DNA of 64,000 bases. Source: Flavobacterium sp. 5 (GTDB taxonomy: Bacteria; Bacteroidota; Bacteroidia; Flavobacteriales; Flavobacteriaceae). The notes under the pieces were generated by a model, which was given only the letters and a program-made list of their open reading frames with translations, made no database searches and was not told where the DNA came from. The stretch spans positions 2,728,001 to 2,792,000 of the forward strand of contig NZ_PHUE01000001.1 in assembly GCF_002813295.1 (NCBI RefSeq). Direction: 5' to 3'. The position numbers and the translations under genes were made by a program. Every line of letters starts with the position of its first letter. Within the stretch, counting starts at the first letter, position 1. This document shows positions 1-10,059 of this stretch, piece after piece.

Positions 1-1980
1 AATTCCGTTGTCCTCAAATAAAATATTGAGATTATTTTCTATACAGTTCAGTTGTAGTTCAATAGTTGTTGCCTTGGCATGTTTGAGTGTATTGGTTACT
101 AGCTCCTGAATGATTTTGTAAATTTCCATCTGTAAGCTTTCTGCAATCAAGTCAATTTGTGTTCTTGGGTAAGCGACAAAGGAAGTTTTTAGGTCGTTTA
201 TTCCAGCTAAATTTTTTTGATATTCTTCTAGAAGATTACAGAAATTATTTTGACTAAATTTTTCAGGAATCAAATTATGGGATAAATCCCGAACTTGTTG
301 ATAGGTTTCGTCCAATTGTTTTTGGATGATTTGAATAGCATCTGGTTTGCTTGCAACGGTGTTGAGTTGTAGTTTTATGGCAGCAAGATTACCGCCAATG
401 CTGTCGTGTAGTTCTTTAGCAATTTTTGATCTGGCTTTGTCTTGACCCTTTACGGCAGCTTTTATTAATTTTAATTCTTGATCTTTTACGAGAGTAATTA
501 TTTTTTGTTCGCTAATTTCTTTTTCGTTTTGGTTTAATAATCGTTGAGTTTTTAGCCTTTGATAGTACAAAAAGAGTAAAGCAATAATTGGAATTAAAAG
601 TATTGAAAATGCGATAAGAGTTATTTTTTTAGTCTCTTTTTGCCAATTGATTTCAGCAGTTTTTAATAATTGGTCTTTTTTTAGCGAGGTAATTTCACTA
701 GCTTTTTTTTGAGAAATATTATTTAAGTTTAGTATTTTATTTTCGTTTTTCTTTTGGTTAATCTCTTTTTGCAGATTTAAGAAAGCAAGTGCTTCTTCGT
801 TGTTTTTTAGCTCTAATATTTTGGCTTTGTTTTCAACTTGCAGTACTTTTATTTCTTTCTCATTTTGCCATGTTTTGTATTTTACTTCCAGTTCATTGAT
901 TTCTTTGTCTTTTTGGAGATGAGCAATAGAATCCTTTATTTTGGAGGATTTGTTAGTAAATAGGTATGCGTTTTTATAATCGTTTTGAGTTATAAAAATG
1001 TCTTTTAAATTGTCGTATATTTCGTTTTGTTCATGTAGGTATCCTAATTTTTCGGCATCATTTAAGGCGCTTGAAAAAATGATTTTAGCATCTTCTTGCT
1101 TTTTTAAATCCAAAAATATTTTTCCTAAATTAAGTCGAGCTGTTATTGCTATTTGAGGTAATTCACCTTTATCTGCCAATTTGATGGCTTCTTGATATAA
1201 AAGGGTTGCATCATTTAATTTTTTTTGAGATTGGTAATTGGAGGCAAGACCTATAGCAATCACGGATTTCCCTTGTATATTATTAGTTTTTTCGCATAAT
1301 ACCTTAGCCTTGTTGAAATAAGAATTAGATTTATCGTACTCTTTCAAGGAGCTGTAAATGTCACCAATATTGATATAACTGCCTAGTATTATTTCTTCTC
1401 CTTGTTTGTATTCAAGGCATTGTTTGAACAGTTTGAGCGCATTTTTATAATCACCAAGATCACTATAGGTTAAGGCAAGTCCGTGTACGTGAGTGTAATA
1501 CAAATCAGTTTCATTGAATTTTTGAGAAGTCTCAATTCCTTTGATATGCCATTTTTTGCTTTCTTCTAATAATCCTCTTTTTTTATTGTTAATAGCTAGT
1601 AAATTATAGCTCAATGAATATGTTCGATAACGAAGAGAATCATTACTATTGGTATTAGATTTTAAAACTTGGTTAGTATAATAAAGAGAAGAATCTATTA
1701 AAGAGCGTTTGTTAAAATAGTAAGCCAAAAGCAAATTAATGTTGACTAAATTGAGTTTTGATTTATGGTTTTTTAATAATTGATGAGTAATTTTATAAGC
1801 CTTTTTGTCTTCGCCTTTGTTAAAGAGTATAAAGGCACCGTCTATTGATTTTTTCTCTTGGAGTTCAAAAGCCGAAATTTTAGGAATTGGATTTTGTTTA
1901 GGATCTATTTTTTGTGCATTCAAAACACAACAAAGACCTAGGAAATGTATGTAAATAAAATTCTTTAACAATTGAGGCAT
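1..1980 (-). CDS. TPR-containing sensor histidine kinase (3' end cut by window edge)
   Basis: This is a two-component sensor kinase of the HisKA_3 (NarL/DesK) class. The first 660 residues are visible, starting at the ATG at 1980 on the minus strand and still open at base 1. A signal peptide covers residues 1-22. TPR-like helical repeats follow to about residue 390, then a Lys/Glu-rich coiled coil, a single membrane helix at about 450-472, and the phospho-acceptor H-box (KELHDSIGGNLAAIKLQL, about 518-535). The ATPase N-box (QELVTNTLKHA) is near 625 and the frame ends in DNGI of the G1 box. Family members sense through the periplasmic TPRs and phosphorylate a LuxR-type regulator, normally the next gene, which would lie outside this window. 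The ligand is unknown. Confidence 0.9.
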   Translation of the reverse strand, partial: MPQLLKNFIYIHFLGLCCVLNAQKIDPKQNPIPKISAFELQEKKSIDGAFILFNKGEDKKAYKITHQLLKNHKSKLNLVNINLLLAYYFNKRSLIDSSLYYTNQVLKSNTNSNDSLRYRTYSLSYNLLAINNKKRGLLEESKKWHIKGIETSQKFNETDLYYTHVHGLALTYSDLGDYKNALKLFKQCLEYKQGEEIILGSYINIGDIYSSLKEYDKSNSYFNKAKVLCEKTNNIQGKSVIAIGLASNYQSQKKLNDATLLYQEAIKLADKGELPQIAITARLNLGKIFLDLKKQEDAKIIFSSALNDAEKLGYLHEQNEIYDNLKDIFITQNDYKNAYLFTNKSSKIKDSIAHLQKDKEINELEVKYKTWQNEKEIKVLQVENKAKILELKNNEEALAFLNLQKEINQKKNENKILNLNNISQKKASEITSLKKDQLLKTAEINWQKETKKITLIAFSILLIPIIALLFLYYQRLKTQRLLNQNEKEISEQKIITLVKDQELKLIKAAVKGQDKARSKIAKELHDSIGGNLAAIKLQLNTVASKPDAIQIIQKQLDETYQQVRDLSHNLIPEKFSQNNFCNLLEEYQKNLAGINDLKTSFVAYPRTQIDLIAESLQMEIYKIIQELVTNTLKHAKATTIELQLNCIENNLNILFEDNGI

Positions 1981-2162
1981 AAGCAAATGTATTCATTTTT
2001 TATTTTAAAGAAAAAGGCAATGTTGTTGGAAATAGTGAATTTTGTGCTAGCAAATGATTTTTTGAACAAAATAAATAGTAATTGTTTTAATAGTTGAAAG
2101 GATGTTTTATTTTGAAGAAAAAAAAATGTCTTTTGTATAATCGATTTTATAGACAAATAGTA

Positions 2163-2224
2163 GAGGAATCCTTTATGTGGTGGCTTTGGCTACATAAAGA
2201 TATAGCGAATAGCTGGAAATAGCT
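2163..2224 (-). repeat. Dispersed intergenic repeat, copy 1
   Basis: Read on the minus strand, this begins AGCTATTTCCAGCTATTCGC, continues with TATATCTTTATG, and ends CATAAAGGATTCCTC. The ATCTTTATG/CATAAAGGAT halves face each other around a short loop. The same words recur at 5881, 42827, 44891 and 62421. Confidence 0.6.
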
Positions 2225-2296
2225 TCTAAAAAAAAACAATAGTATAAAACCTTATTATTTTAAAGAGATTTATGCTTTTAAGTAATTTAAAATAAT

Positions 2297-2304
2297 TATT
2301 TTTG
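2297..2304 (+). promoter_or_regulatory. Putative -10 (TAnnTTTG) for pdhB
   Basis: TATTTTTG matches the Bacteroidota -10 consensus exactly and lies 32 bases before the pdhB ATG. No clear TTTG box is seen at the usual distance upstream. Confidence 0.45.
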
Positions 2305-2336
2305 CGTTTCTTAAATTACACACAGACTATATAAAT

Positions 2337-3314
2337 ATGAGAACGATACAATTTAGAGAGGCCATTTGTGAAGCAATGAGCGAAGAAATGCGTCGCGATG
2401 AGTCCATATACTTAATGGGTGAAGAGGTTGCAGAATATAATGGTGCTTACAAAGCATCTAAAGGAATGCTAGCTGAATTTGGTGAAAAAAGAGTAATCGA
2501 TACACCAATTGCAGAACTTGGTTTTACTGGAATTGCAGTTGGATCTGCAATGAACGGTTGTCGCCCGATAGTTGAGTACATGACTTTCAACTTTTGTTTG
2601 GTTGGTATTGATCAAATTATTAATAACGCTGCCAAAATGCGTCAGATGACTGGTGGACAGTTTAACGTTCCTATCGTTTTCCGTGGACCAACTGCTTCAG
2701 CTGGACAATTGGGAGCTACTCACTCTCAAGCTATCGAGAACTGGTTTGCAAATACTCCAGGACTAAAAGTGATAGTTCCATCAAATGTTTATGATGCCAA
2801 AGGTTTATTGAAATCGGCTATTCGTGATAATGACCCAGTTATTTTCATGGAATCAGAGCAAATGTATGGTGATAAAGGTGAAGTTCCAGATGGTGAATAT
2901 ACTATTCCAATTGGTGTTGCAGATATCAAAAGAGAAGGAACTGATGTAACTATCGTTTCATTTGGAAAAATTATTAAAGAGGCTTATATCGCAGCCGATG
3001 AATTGGCAAAAGAAGGTATTTCATGTGAGATTATCGACTTAAGAACGGTTCGTCCAATGGATAATGCAGCGATTTTAACATCTGTTAAAAAAACAAATAG
3101 ATTAGTAATTCTTGAAGAGGCTTGGCCTTTTGCAAGTGTATCTTCGGAGATTGCTTACCTTGTTCAAGAGCAAGCGTTTGATTTTCTTGATGCACCAATT
3201 CAACGTATTACAACAGCAGATACTCCAGCACCATATTCTCCAGTATTGCTGAAAGAATGGTTGCCAAATGCTGCCGATGTTGTGAAAGCGGTTAAGAAAG
3301 TTTTATACAAATAA
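2337..3314 (+). CDS. pdhB: Pyruvate dehydrogenase E1 component, beta subunit
   Basis: This is the beta chain of the thiamine-diphosphate E1 enzyme that decarboxylates pyruvate for acetyl-CoA. At 325 residues it has the usual family length. The N-terminal pyrimidine-binding half carries MGEEVAEYNGAYKASKGM (about 26-43) and the conserved DTPIAELGFTGIAVGSAMNG stretch. The C-terminal transketolase-like domain starts near residue 195 (VSFGKIIKEA). The alpha and E2 genes are not adjacent: the gene stands alone between its own promoter-like element and a strong terminator at 3333-3373. A beta subunit of a branched-chain 2-oxoacid dehydrogenase is the main alternative, but the sequence reads as the pyruvate form. 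Confidence 0.92.
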   Translation: MRTIQFREAICEAMSEEMRRDESIYLMGEEVAEYNGAYKASKGMLAEFGEKRVIDTPIAELGFTGIAVGSAMNGCRPIVEYMTFNFCLVGIDQIINNAAKMRQMTGGQFNVPIVFRGPTASAGQLGATHSQAIENWFANTPGLKVIVPSNVYDAKGLLKSAIRDNDPVIFMESEQMYGDKGEVPDGEYTIPIGVADIKREGTDVTIVSFGKIIKEAYIAADELAKEGISCEIIDLRTVRPMDNAAILTSVKKTNRLVILEEAWPFASVSSEIAYLVQEQAFDFLDAPIQRITTADTPAPYSPVLLKEWLPNAADVVKAVKKVLYK

Positions 3315-3332
3315 TTTTGAATATTACTATTT

Positions 3333-3373
3333 AAAAAGCTTCATCAATTATAATTTTGATGAAGCTTTTTTTT
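3333..3373 (+). terminator. Intrinsic terminator after pdhB
   Basis: A 15-bp perfect stem (AAAAAGCTTCATCAA and its complement at 3356-3370) around an 8-base loop, running into T residues. Confidence 0.9.
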
Positions 3374-3380
3374 ATATATC

Positions 3381-5879
3381 ATGAAAAAAATATTAGCAGT
3401 TATCGTATTAATTTTTATTGCAACCAGCTCTATTTTTGGTCAAACAAAAGTGAGTGGTATTATTGTAGATAAACTCAAGCAGCCTGTTCCTTATGCGAAT
3501 GTTGTTTTCAAAAATTCGAGCACTGGTACTGTGACTAATGAAGATGGAAGATTTTATATGGAATCTCCAAATACTTATACCACATTGCTAATTACATCGG
3601 TTGGTTTTGCTGATAAAGAGATTACACTTACCAAAACGGTTAATTACAATTTTACTATTGAATTAAGTGAACAGCAAGCTTTGAAAGAGGTAGTGATTTT
3701 TGCAGGCAAAACCTCCAAGAAGAACAATCCAGCACTCGATATATTACGAAAAATCTGGGAGAAAAAGCGTAAAAATGGATTGTATCAATTTGATCAATAT
3801 CAAATGGAAAAATATGAGAAAGTGGAGTTTGATATCAATTCCATTGACAGTGCCTATAGAAAACAAAAGATTTTTAAAGGTATGGAATTTATTTTTGACC
3901 ACGTAGATACTTCTAAAGTAACGGGAAAAACGTATTTGCCTATTTTTATTAATGAGGCATTGCTTGATGTGTACGGTGACAACAAAATACCAAAAGTAAA
4001 AGAAATTACGAAAGCTAATAAAACTTCAGGGTTTGAGGGAAATCAGCAAATTTTATCATTCATAAAAGATTTATATTCAGATTATAATATCTACAATAAT
4101 TATATTGCTTTATTTGATAAAAGTTTTACGAGTCCACTTTCTAAAACGGGAATTGATGTATATAATTATGTGCTAAAAGACAGTGCTTTTGTCGACAAAA
4201 AATGGTGTTACAATATTGTTTTTTATCCAAGACGAAAAAATGAATTGACTTTCAAAGGGGATTTTTGGGTAAATGATACCACATTTGCTATAAAAAAAAT
4301 CAATATGGCCGTTACCAAAAGTGCCAATATTAACTGGGTAAAAGATATTTATGTAGAACAGGAATTTGAGGTTTTAAGTGATTCTGTTTTTCTTTTAACC
4401 AAAGATTATTTGATGTCTGATTTTGCTTTTAATAAAAAAGAAAAATCAAAAGGGGTTTATGGTAAGCGAACAACGTATTATCAAAACCACAAATTCAATA
4501 TTGAAAAACCTGAAAAATTCTATAAAGAAGAAGTCAATTTTGTAGATAATGAAATATATAAGAAAAGCGATGAATATTGGGAAGAGAATCGTTTTGAGAA
4601 GTTAACCAAAGACGAGCAAGGTGTTTATAAAATGCTCGATACCCTACAGACAGTTAATGCATTTAAGCAAATCACAAGTTTGGTAACTATGCTGGCGAGC
4701 GGTTATGTCAATTATGGTAATTTTGATTTTGGACCTATTTTTTCCACTTTTGGTTATAATGAAGTTGAAGGTTTCAAAGCTCGACTTGGAGCGAGAACCT
4801 ATTTTGGTCCAAATGACCCTTGGCGTGTGCAAGCTTTTACCGCTTATGGATTTAAAGATCAAAAGTTTAAATATGGTTTTGCTGGAAAATGGATGATTGA
4901 CAAGAAAAACCGAATTATTATTTCTGGAGGAAACAGGCGTGATATCGAGCAACTAGGATCTCAATTGACAACAACTAATGATATTTTAGCTAGAAATTAT
5001 GGTTCATCGGCCTTTTTTACTACAGGATCCAATGGAAAATTAACCAATATAGGCTTGACCAACGCCTACATTGCCATAGAGCCTGTAAAAAACCTAACAT
5101 TTCAAACTGGAGTGTCTTATAAAACACTAGAATCAGCATCGCCTGTCTTTAGTTTAGATTATTATACCACTTTACCGACGATTGCAAACCCGGAGGGAGT
5201 TGTAAAAAGCACTACAACTCAATCTGAATTTAATATCCAAGCGGAGTATACGCCAAATAGAAGAACAATTGCTTATGGTGTTGAAAGAAGTATAGCCAAC
5301 AGTCCTTATTCGACTTTTTTTGTTAATTACAGCCAAGGATATAAGGGAGTTATGAATAGCGATTTTAATTACAGAAAACTTGAAATTTACTATAAGCAGC
5401 CTATTATTATAGGGCCTTTGGGTCGTACCAATTTAATTTTTGAACTCGGAAAAACTTTTGGAACTGTTCCTCTTGGATTAATGAGTATTGTACCTGGAAA
5501 TCAGACTTTTTTCACCATCGAGAACACTTTTAGTAATCTTAACTATTACGAATTTGTAACAGATACCTATGCAACTATGCAATGGTATCATGATTTTAAT
5601 GGAAGGTTGTTTGCCAGAATTCCATTTTTACGAAAACTCAATTGGAGAGAGATTATAGGAGTAAAAGGCGTATACGGAACTGTTAGTGATGACAATAAGG
5701 CTATAAATGCTTCTGGCTTAACATATACAGCACCAGAGAATGTATACTGGGAATACAATGCAGGAATAGGGAATATTTTCAAAATATTGCGTGTAGATTT
5801 CTCTTGGCGAGGTGGTTATCTTGATGTGCCAAATGCGAATAAATTTGCAGTAAAAGCATCAATTGGGTTCTATTTTTAG
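3381..5879 (+). CDS. DUF5686 outer-membrane protein with CarboxypepD-reg-like domain
   Basis: Predicted outer-membrane protein of 832 residues. Residues 1-20 form a Sec signal peptide ending at FGQ. Residues 22-105 are a carboxypeptidase-regulatory-like beta-sandwich (VSGIIVDKLKQPVPYANVVF, EDGRF, LLITSVGFADKEI). The rest matches the DUF5686 family, and its last 350 residues are rich in alternating aromatic strands typical of a barrel ending in Phe (IGFYF). DUF5686 proteins are common in Bacteroidota envelopes; their substrate is not known. The ATG at 3381 lies eight bases after the pdhB terminator. There is no partner gene, so no pathway can be inferred. Confidence 0.85.
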   Translation: MKKILAVIVLIFIATSSIFGQTKVSGIIVDKLKQPVPYANVVFKNSSTGTVTNEDGRFYMESPNTYTTLLITSVGFADKEITLTKTVNYNFTIELSEQQALKEVVIFAGKTSKKNNPALDILRKIWEKKRKNGLYQFDQYQMEKYEKVEFDINSIDSAYRKQKIFKGMEFIFDHVDTSKVTGKTYLPIFINEALLDVYGDNKIPKVKEITKANKTSGFEGNQQILSFIKDLYSDYNIYNNYIALFDKSFTSPLSKTGIDVYNYVLKDSAFVDKKWCYNIVFYPRRKNELTFKGDFWVNDTTFAIKKINMAVTKSANINWVKDIYVEQEFEVLSDSVFLLTKDYLMSDFAFNKKEKSKGVYGKRTTYYQNHKFNIEKPEKFYKEEVNFVDNEIYKKSDEYWEENRFEKLTKDEQGVYKMLDTLQTVNAFKQITSLVTMLASGYVNYGNFDFGPIFSTFGYNEVEGFKARLGARTYFGPNDPWRVQAFTAYGFKDQKFKYGFAGKWMIDKKNRIIISGGNRRDIEQLGSQLTTTNDILARNYGSSAFFTTGSNGKLTNIGLTNAYIAIEPVKNLTFQTGVSYKTLESASPVFSLDYYTTLPTIANPEGVVKSTTTQSEFNIQAEYTPNRRTIAYGVERSIANSPYSTFFVNYSQGYKGVMNSDFNYRKLEIYYKQPIIIGPLGRTNLIFELGKTFGTVPLGLMSIVPGNQTFFTIENTFSNLNYYEFVTDTYATMQWYHDFNGRLFARIPFLRKLNWREIIGVKGVYGTVSDDNKAINASGLTYTAPENVYWEYNAGIGNIFKILRVDFSWRGGYLDVPNANKFAVKASIGFYF

Positions 5880-5880
5880 G

Positions 5881-6022
5881 AGCTATTTCCAGCTTTCACT
5901 ACAATTTCTTGTCAAAACACTTTATTTTCAATTGTCCAAAAGGAGCTTCCGTTGGTCGCTCTTTTGGTCAAGAAAATAATAGTATTTTATTCTGCAAAAT
6001 TTCCGCTACATCTGGGCTAGGG
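5881..6022 (+). repeat. Dispersed intergenic repeat, copy 2
   Basis: Begins AGCTATTTCCAGCTTTCAC and ends with TTTCCGCTACATCTGGGCTAGGG. This fills the whole spacer between the DUF5686 gene and the glycosylase. The central part holds a CCAAAAGGAGC...GCTCTTTTGG hairpin. Same family as 2163, 42827, 44891 and 62421. Confidence 0.55.
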
Positions 6023-6062
6023 TATCAGGGATTAATGAAAATTTGAACTAAAAAATCAAACC

Positions 6063-6665
6063 ATGCAACAAGCAATTGATTATCTTTTTCAAAAAGAAAC
6101 TATATTCAAGGATATTATAGATATCTATGGATTACCTACAATTCCCCGGAGACCTCAAGGATTCGAAACATTAGTATTGTTAATTTTAGAGCAACAAGTT
6201 TCCATAGATTCTGCCAAAGCTACTTTTTTAAAAATAAAAGCAGAACATACTACATTCAAACCCGAAGTATTGATTACCGTTTCTGATGAAGAATACAGAG
6301 CCTTTGGTGTAAGCAGGCAAAAAACTACTTATATAAAAGCATTGTCATCTGCTATTGTAAATGAAGAAATAGATTTGGATAGTTTACCACAAAAATCGGC
6401 TCAGCAAGTACGCGAAGAGCTTATCAAAATTAAGGGAATAGGCAATTGGACAATTGATATTTACTTGATGTTTTGTTTACAAGAACCCGATTTATTGCCT
6501 CTGGGCGATGTAGCTGTAGTCAATACTATAAAAGAATTACTAAATATTCATGATAAGGCCATTATGGAAACTCACACTATTAATTGGAGTCCATATCGAT
6601 CTTATGCTACATTTTTGCTGTGGCATTATTATTTAAAAAAGCGTAAAAGAACCATAGTCTATTAA
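6063..6665 (+). CDS. DNA-3-methyladenine glycosylase II-like (HhH-GPD) protein
   Basis: Base-excision repair glycosylase of the helix-hairpin-helix GPD superfamily, AlkA branch. It removes alkylated purines such as 3-methyladenine. The 200-residue protein has the LILEQQVSIDSAKATF helix (40-55), the hairpin IKIKGIGNWTIDIYLMF (121-137) that grips the DNA backbone, and Asp149 in LPLGDVAV at the place of the catalytic aspartate. It lacks the N-terminal domain of E. coli AlkA, as most short bacterial forms do. It has no operon partner: the next gene (ppa) has its own promoter. Confidence 0.85.
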   Translation: MQQAIDYLFQKETIFKDIIDIYGLPTIPRRPQGFETLVLLILEQQVSIDSAKATFLKIKAEHTTFKPEVLITVSDEEYRAFGVSRQKTTYIKALSSAIVNEEIDLDSLPQKSAQQVREELIKIKGIGNWTIDIYLMFCLQEPDLLPLGDVAVVNTIKELLNIHDKAIMETHTINWSPYRSYATFLLWHYYLKKRKRTIVY

Positions 6666-6711
6666 AAATTACAATTAACAGAAACTTTATAGTCATATAT
6701 TGTCTTTTTTT

Positions 6712-6742
6712 ATTGTAAAAAAGTATTGTTTGATTACTTTTG
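6712..6742 (+). promoter_or_regulatory. Promoter of ppa
   Basis: ATTG at 6712-6715 is followed after 19 bases by TACTTTTG at 6735-6742, a full Bacteroidota-type promoter. It lies inside the longer open frame that begins at 6700, so translation must start downstream at 6778. Confidence 0.75.
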
Positions 6743-6777
6743 CAATCGTTAATAAATTAAGAAAAGATAAAAGAATA

Positions 6778-7308
6778 ATGACTGCAGACAAATTAAAAAC
6801 TTTTGATGTATTAATTGAAATACCAAGAGGAAGTAGAAATAAATACGAGTACGATTTTGAAATAAAAAGAATGCGTTTTGATAGAATGTTATTTTCTTCA
6901 ATGATGTATCCTGCTGATTATGGATTCATTCCAGAAACTTTAGCATTAGATGGTGATCCATTAGATGTTTTGGTTTTGATAAACGAGCCAACTTTTCCTG
7001 GTTGTGTAATGGAAGTGAAACCTATTGGAGTTTTCCACATGGCTGATGACAAAGGACCAGATGAAAAAATTATCTGTGTACCAGTTTCAGATCCAATTTG
7101 GAATTCGTTAGAAAACTTATCTGATATTAATCCACACTTATTGAAAGAAATTGAACATTTCTTCCAAGTTTACAAAGATCTTGAAAACAAACAAGTAGAT
7201 GTAGAAGGTTGGGGAGATTTGAGTGAAGCATTTGCTATTATCGAAGAATGTACGCAACGTTTTAATGATATTCCAAATAAACCAGAGGGATTATTTAGTA
7301 TTAAATAA
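6778..7308 (+). CDS. ppa: Inorganic pyrophosphatase (family I)
   Basis: Soluble Mg-dependent enzyme that hydrolyses pyrophosphate to phosphate and pulls biosynthetic reactions forward in the cytoplasm. From the ATG at 6778 it has 176 residues, the usual bacterial length. The frame is open back to 6700, but that part contains the promoter and reads as a non-family N-terminal extension, so 6778 is chosen. Visible signatures are EIPRGSRNKYEYD (14-26), YPADYGFIP (44-52) and the metal-binding DGDPLDVLVL (58-67). The membrane pyrophosphatase follows 110 bases later after a terminator. The two use the same substrate but appear to be separate transcription units. Confidence 0.95.
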   Translation: MTADKLKTFDVLIEIPRGSRNKYEYDFEIKRMRFDRMLFSSMMYPADYGFIPETLALDGDPLDVLVLINEPTFPGCVMEVKPIGVFHMADDKGPDEKIICVPVSDPIWNSLENLSDINPHLLKEIEHFFQVYKDLENKQVDVEGWGDLSEAFAIIEECTQRFNDIPNKPEGLFSIK

Positions 7309-7330
7309 TTTTTACCCTCATATTTTGTAA

Positions 7331-7365
7331 AAAAAGCAACACTCCGTTAAGAGTGTTGCTTTTTT
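7331..7365 (+). terminator. Intrinsic terminator after ppa
   Basis: 14-bp stem (AAAAAGCAACACTC paired with 7351-7364) around loop CGTTAA, then a T-run. Confidence 0.9.
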
Positions 7366-7419
7366 CGTTAAATTGCTATCGATTACATTTTTTTTATTAA
7401 CGAACCAAAATGAATATTT

Positions 7420-10008
7420 ATGAATTCAATTATGATTTATGTGCCAATTGTTATGGCAATAATAGGGCTTATTTTTATGGCTATCAAAAGATCTTGGGTG
7501 TTAAAGCAGGATTCAGGAGATGGCAAAATGAAAGAGATATCAGATTATATTTATGAGGGTGCTTTAGCTTTCTTAAAGGCAGAATACCGATTGTTGGCTA
7601 TCTTTGTTTTAATCGCAAGTGTTGTATTAGCAGGTATCACTTTTTTACCAGGTGTTAAAACAAATATATTAATAGTAGTTGCATTTGTATTCGGAGCATT
7701 TTTCTCAGCATTAGCAGGAAATATGGGAATGAAAATAGCGACAAAAACCAATGTTAGAACTACTCAGGCTGCTCGTACTAGTTTACCACAAGCTTTGAAG
7801 GTTTCTTTTGGTGGAGGAACTGTAATGGGATTAGGTGTAGCCGGTTTAGCTGTTTTAGGGTTAACCGGTTTTTTTATAATTTTCTTTAACCTGCTTTCTG
7901 ACGGAGTATGGAAAGATACAGAAACAATGACAGTTGTCCTGGAAACGTTAGCAGGATTTTCTCTTGGAGCTGAATCAATTGCTTTGTTTGCTCGTGTAGG
8001 TGGAGGAATATACACGAAAGCTGCCGATGTAGGCGCTGATTTAGTTGGTAAAGTAGAAGCTGGAATTCCAGAAGATGATCCTCGTAACCCTGCCACGATT
8101 GCAGATAACGTAGGAGATAATGTTGGAGACGTTGCAGGAATGGGTGCCGATTTATTTGGTTCGTATGTAGCAACGGTGTTAGCTGCGATGGTACTTGGAA
8201 ATTATGTTATAAAAGACATGGGAGGAAACATCCAAGATGCTTTTGGCGGAATTGGACCAATTTTATTACCGATGGCTATTGCTGGTTTTGGAATTTTGTT
8301 TTCTATAATTGGTACAATGCTAGTTAAAATTACAGACGAGAACGCCAAGGAAGCTCAAGTTCAAAAAGCGTTGAATATTGGAAACTGGGTTTCTATTGTT
8401 TTAACAGCAATCTCTTGTTACTTCTTGGTTAAATACATGCTTCCGGAAACAATGAGCATGACTTTCTTTGGTGAAGGTTCCAAAGAAATTTCATCTATGC
8501 ATGTGTTTTATGCAACACTTATTGGTTTAGTTGTAGGTGGAGCTATTTCATCTGTAACCGAATATTATACAGGATTAGGAACAAAACCAGTAATGGCTAT
8601 TGTTCAAAAATCAAGTACAGGAGCAGGAACAAACGTAATTGCAGGTTTGGCGACAGGAATGATTTCTACTTTTCCAACTGTATTATTGTTTGCAGCAGCT
8701 ATTTGGTCTTCTTATGCTTTAGCTGGATTTTATGGGGTGGCGTTAGCTGCTTCGGCAATGATGGCAACTACAGCGATGCAATTAGCAATCGATGCTTTTG
8801 GTCCTATTTCTGATAATGCTGGTGGTATTGCAGAAATGAGTGAATTACCAAAAGAAGTACGTACAAGAACCGATATTTTGGATTCAGTTGGAAATACAAC
8901 TGCAGCAACAGGAAAAGGTTTTGCTATTGCTTCAGCAGCTCTAACCTCTTTGGCTTTATTTGCAGCTTATGTGACTTTTACAGGCATTGATGGAATTAAT
9001 ATTTTTAAAGCTCCTGTTTTAGCGATGTTGTTCGTTGGAGGAATGATTCCTGTGGTTTTCTCTGCTTTGGCAATGAATTCTGTTGGGAAAGCAGCGATGG
9101 ATATGGTGTACGAAGTACGTCGTCAATTCAAAGAAATTCCTGGAATTATGGAAGGTACTGGAAAACCTGAATATGCAAAATGTGTTGATATTTCGACTAA
9201 AGCAGCGTTACGTGAAATGATGTTACCTGGTATATTGACGATTGGTTTTCCAATTGCAATTGTACTTTTAGGAAAATTAGTTTACGGAGATAACAATCAA
9301 TTAATCGCCGAAATGTTGGGAGGTTATATGGCTGGAGTTACTGTTTCTGGTGTACTTTGGGCAGTTTTTCAAAACAATGCTGGGGGTGCTTGGGATAATG
9401 CTAAAAAATCATTTGAGGCAGGTGTTATGATTAATGGAGAAATGACATACAAAGGTTCTGATGCACATAAAGCAGCAGTTACTGGTGATACTGTCGGAGA
9501 CCCATTCAAAGATACTTCTGGTCCATCAATGAATATTTTAATCAAATTAACATGTTTGATAGGATTAGTTATGGCTCCAATTTTAGGAAGTGGCGGAAGT
9601 ACTATTGATGGAAATGGTTCTTGTCATATGAAAGAAATAAAGATGGAAAAATGTATCATGCATAAAGATGATATGATGATGGGGAAATGTGATATGTCTA
9701 AATGTGAAAAAATGACCAAAGAGGAATGTGCAAAAATGTGCGACAGCCTTAAATGTACTCCTGAAGAAAAAGAAATGTGTCTGTCTCATTATGATAAAGA
9801 TGGAAAATTTGTTGCACCAAAAGGAAAAGCTTGTTGTGCTAAAAAACCAATGAAAATGGCAATGGATAATGAGATTAGAATTGAAAAAACAAATATGAAT
9901 GGCAAAGTGAGTGCTACTGTTACGACCACGGTAAATGGAACGACAATGGTTAAGCAATTTAAAGGAACAGATGCTGAAGTGGATGCTCAAATAGAAGCTT
10001 TGAAATAA
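7420..10008 (+). CDS. hppA: Membrane-bound ion-pumping pyrophosphatase with Cys/Met-rich tail
   Basis: Integral membrane pyrophosphatase that couples PPi hydrolysis to H+ or Na+ export. It has 862 residues and about 16 membrane helices. The catalytic loop ([20 protein letters not shown] then [20 protein letters not shown], about 190-235) and [15 protein letters not shown] near the end of the pump domain are intact. [11 protein letters not shown] carries Ala where K+-independent enzymes have Lys, so by family rules it is K+-dependent. H+ versus Na+ specificity cannot be read safely. After the last helix (about residue 725) comes an unusual extension of about 130 residues with ten Cys and many Met and Lys ([19 protein letters not shown]), ending in an Ala/Thr/Val-rich segment. 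The extension probably binds metal or a thiol partner; its role is unknown. Confidence 0.93.
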   Translation: MNSIMIYVPIVMAIIGLIFMAIKRSWVLKQDSGDGKMKEISDYIYEGALAFLKAEYRLLAIFVLIASVVLAGITFLPGVKTNILIVVAFVFGAFFSALAGNMGMKIATKTNVRTTQAARTSLPQALKVSFGGGTVMGLGVAGLAVLGLTGFFIIFFNLLSDGVWKDTETMTVVLETLAGFSLGAESIALFARVGGGIYTKAADVGADLVGKVEAGIPEDDPRNPATIADNVGDNVGDVAGMGADLFGSYVATVLAAMVLGNYVIKDMGGNIQDAFGGIGPILLPMAIAGFGILFSIIGTMLVKITDENAKEAQVQKALNIGNWVSIVLTAISCYFLVKYMLPETMSMTFFGEGSKEISSMHVFYATLIGLVVGGAISSVTEYYTGLGTKPVMAIVQKSSTGAGTNVIAGLATGMISTFPTVLLFAAAIWSSYALAGFYGVALAASAMMATTAMQLAIDAFGPISDNAGGIAEMSELPKEVRTRTDILDSVGNTTAATGKGFAIASAALTSLALFAAYVTFTGIDGINIFKAPVLAMLFVGGMIPVVFSALAMNSVGKAAMDMVYEVRRQFKEIPGIMEGTGKPEYAKCVDISTKAALREMMLPGILTIGFPIAIVLLGKLVYGDNNQLIAEMLGGYMAGVTVSGVLWAVFQNNAGGAWDNAKKSFEAGVMINGEMTYKGSDAHKAAVTGDTVGDPFKDTSGPSMNILIKLTCLIGLVMAPILGSGGSTIDGNGSCHMKEIKMEKCIMHKDDMMMGKCDMSKCEKMTKEECAKMCDSLKCTPEEKEMCLSHYDKDGKFVAPKGKACCAKKPMKMAMDNEIRIEKTNMNGKVSATVTTTVNGTTMVKQFKGTDAEVDAQIEALK

Positions 10009-10025
10009 AAGAATAGTTAATTTTA

Positions 10026-10059
10026 CAAAAAAAGCCTCGAAATTTTCGAGGCTTTTTTT
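10026..10059 (+). terminator. Intrinsic terminator after hppA
   Basis: Stem AAAAAAGCCTCGAAA/TTTTCGAGGCTTTTTTT. The core is identical to the terminator at 12787. Confidence 0.9.

Larger units (their letters stand above)
1981..2336. other. Divergent intergenic region
   Basis: This is the spacer between the histidine kinase (leftward) and pdhB (rightward). It holds a copy of the dispersed intergenic repeat at 2163-2224 and a TAnnTTTG-type -10 element for pdhB at 2297-2304 (TATTTTTG). A minus-strand frame at 1965-2156 is Phe/Lys-rich low-complexity sequence overlapping the kinase start and is not taken as a gene. Confidence 0.6.

Noticed and set aside
1965..2156. Minus-strand 63-codon frame upstream of the histidine kinase
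   Set aside because: Phe/Lys-rich low complexity, overlaps the true kinase start at 1980, no family signal.
6700..6777. Upstream extension of ppa
   Set aside because: Contains the ppa promoter (ATTG-N19-TACTTTTG); the family N-terminus starts at 6778.
7764..8096. Antisense frames inside hppA (also 7551-7751, 7886-8173 and 9583-9990)
   Set aside because: Shadows of the conserved pump on the other strand; composition mirrors hppA codons, with no own signals.
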